Origin: Janthinobacterium sp. SUN073
GTDB lineage: Bacteria > Pseudomonadota > Gammaproteobacteria > Burkholderiales > Burkholderiaceae_D
Length of the DNA: 64,000 nucleotides
Assembly (NCBI RefSeq): GCF_030397665.1
Contig: NZ_JAPUBT010000016.1
Location: forward strand, 1 to 64,000
Direction: 5' to 3'
Numbering within the stretch: the stretch's first letter is position 1; each line of letters begins with the position of its first letter. Below, piece after piece: positions 63,917-64,000 of this stretch. A program made the position numbers and the translations under genes. The notes under the pieces were generated by a model. That model had not been told where the DNA came from and searched no databases. It saw nothing but the letters and a program-made list of their open reading frames with translations.

Positions 63917-64000
63917 GGCAGTGGCACCGCACTCTGCAGCAGGGCCGCACGCAGCGTCGGCGCCGTCGACTCGGGCGACAGCCAGATGGCGAAGAAGGCG
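63913..64000 (-). CDS. Chalcone-isomerase-like protein, C-terminal end only
   Basis: The last 28 codons of a gene entering from the right edge translate to AFFAIWLSPESTAPTLRAAL and a short tail. The pattern (FFAIWL, then a short C-terminal helix) is that of bacterial chalcone-isomerase-family proteins, which are common beside DUF3833 and SDR genes. The stop overlaps the MFS start. The rest is outside the window. Confidence 0.6.
   Translation of the reverse strand, partial: AFFAIWLSPESTAPTLRAALLQSAVPLP

Overview
The window looks like chromosomal DNA of a high-GC betaproteobacterium of the Oxalobacteraceae, most like Janthinobacterium or a close relative. The reasons are the Burkholderiales gene order (mraZ to ftsZ, peroxiredoxin, lpxC, secA, argJ, yacG-zapD-coaE-pilD-pilC), a typical beta-proteobacterial rRNA leader at the left edge, a class A RNase P RNA, a Gram-negative general porin, and small palindromic REP-like repeats. 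The genus is an inference. No tRNA, CRISPR array or transposase gene was seen.

Layout. Positions 1-250 are the promoter and boxA leader of an rRNA operon that reads leftward out of the window. Positions 328-13204 (+) form a cobalamin salvage and uptake locus: cobT-cobS-cobC, then a promoter and cobalamin riboswitch, then btuB, btuC, btuD, cobO, cobU, cbiB, cobD, btuF, a second BtuF-like gene without signal peptide, and cobQ. Most of these genes overlap by a few bases, so this is probably one long B12-repressed transcript. Positions 13273-17377 hold an orphan lipoprotein, an HsrA-like MFS exporter and pilC.

Positions 17378-22100 are an accessory insertion that separates pilC from pilD. It holds a TetR regulator with a recognisable promoter and operator, an ABC1/UbiB-type kinase, a small membrane protein, a DJ-1/PfpI protein and a DUF2867-type protein. 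Two copies of a 158-171 bp MITE-like palindromic element lie in it. Each copy sits within the last few codons of a gene and supplies a new stop codon.

Positions 22208-37637 are mostly housekeeping: pilD, coaE, zapD, yacG, a FitAB/VapBC-type toxin-antitoxin pair, mutT, a DUF815 ATPase, argJ, a DUF900 hydrolase lipoprotein, secA, a DciA-like gene, lpxC, a DMT permease, a divergent XRE regulator/methyltransferase pair and a peroxiredoxin. Positions 37821-55102 (minus strand) are the complete division and cell wall (dcw) cluster mraZ-rsmH-ftsL-ftsI-murE-murF-mraY-murD-ftsW-murG-murC-ddl-ftsQ-ftsA-ftsZ, driven from a promoter with a MraZ box. An AT-rich spacer and rnpB follow, then a ThDP enzyme, a secreted hypothetical protein and a porin with a long leader. 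The right end (60890-64000, minus) is an overlapping operon NTF2-like, SDR, DUF3833, MFS and chalcone-isomerase-like (cut by the edge). It resembles the membrane-lipid or oxidative-stress clusters often linked to ChrR/sigma factors.

The least explained parts are the MITE-bearing TetR/ABC1 island, the signal-less BtuF paralogue, the perfect palindrome at 14501-14522 and the ~1 kb non-coding region between the porin and the lipid operon.
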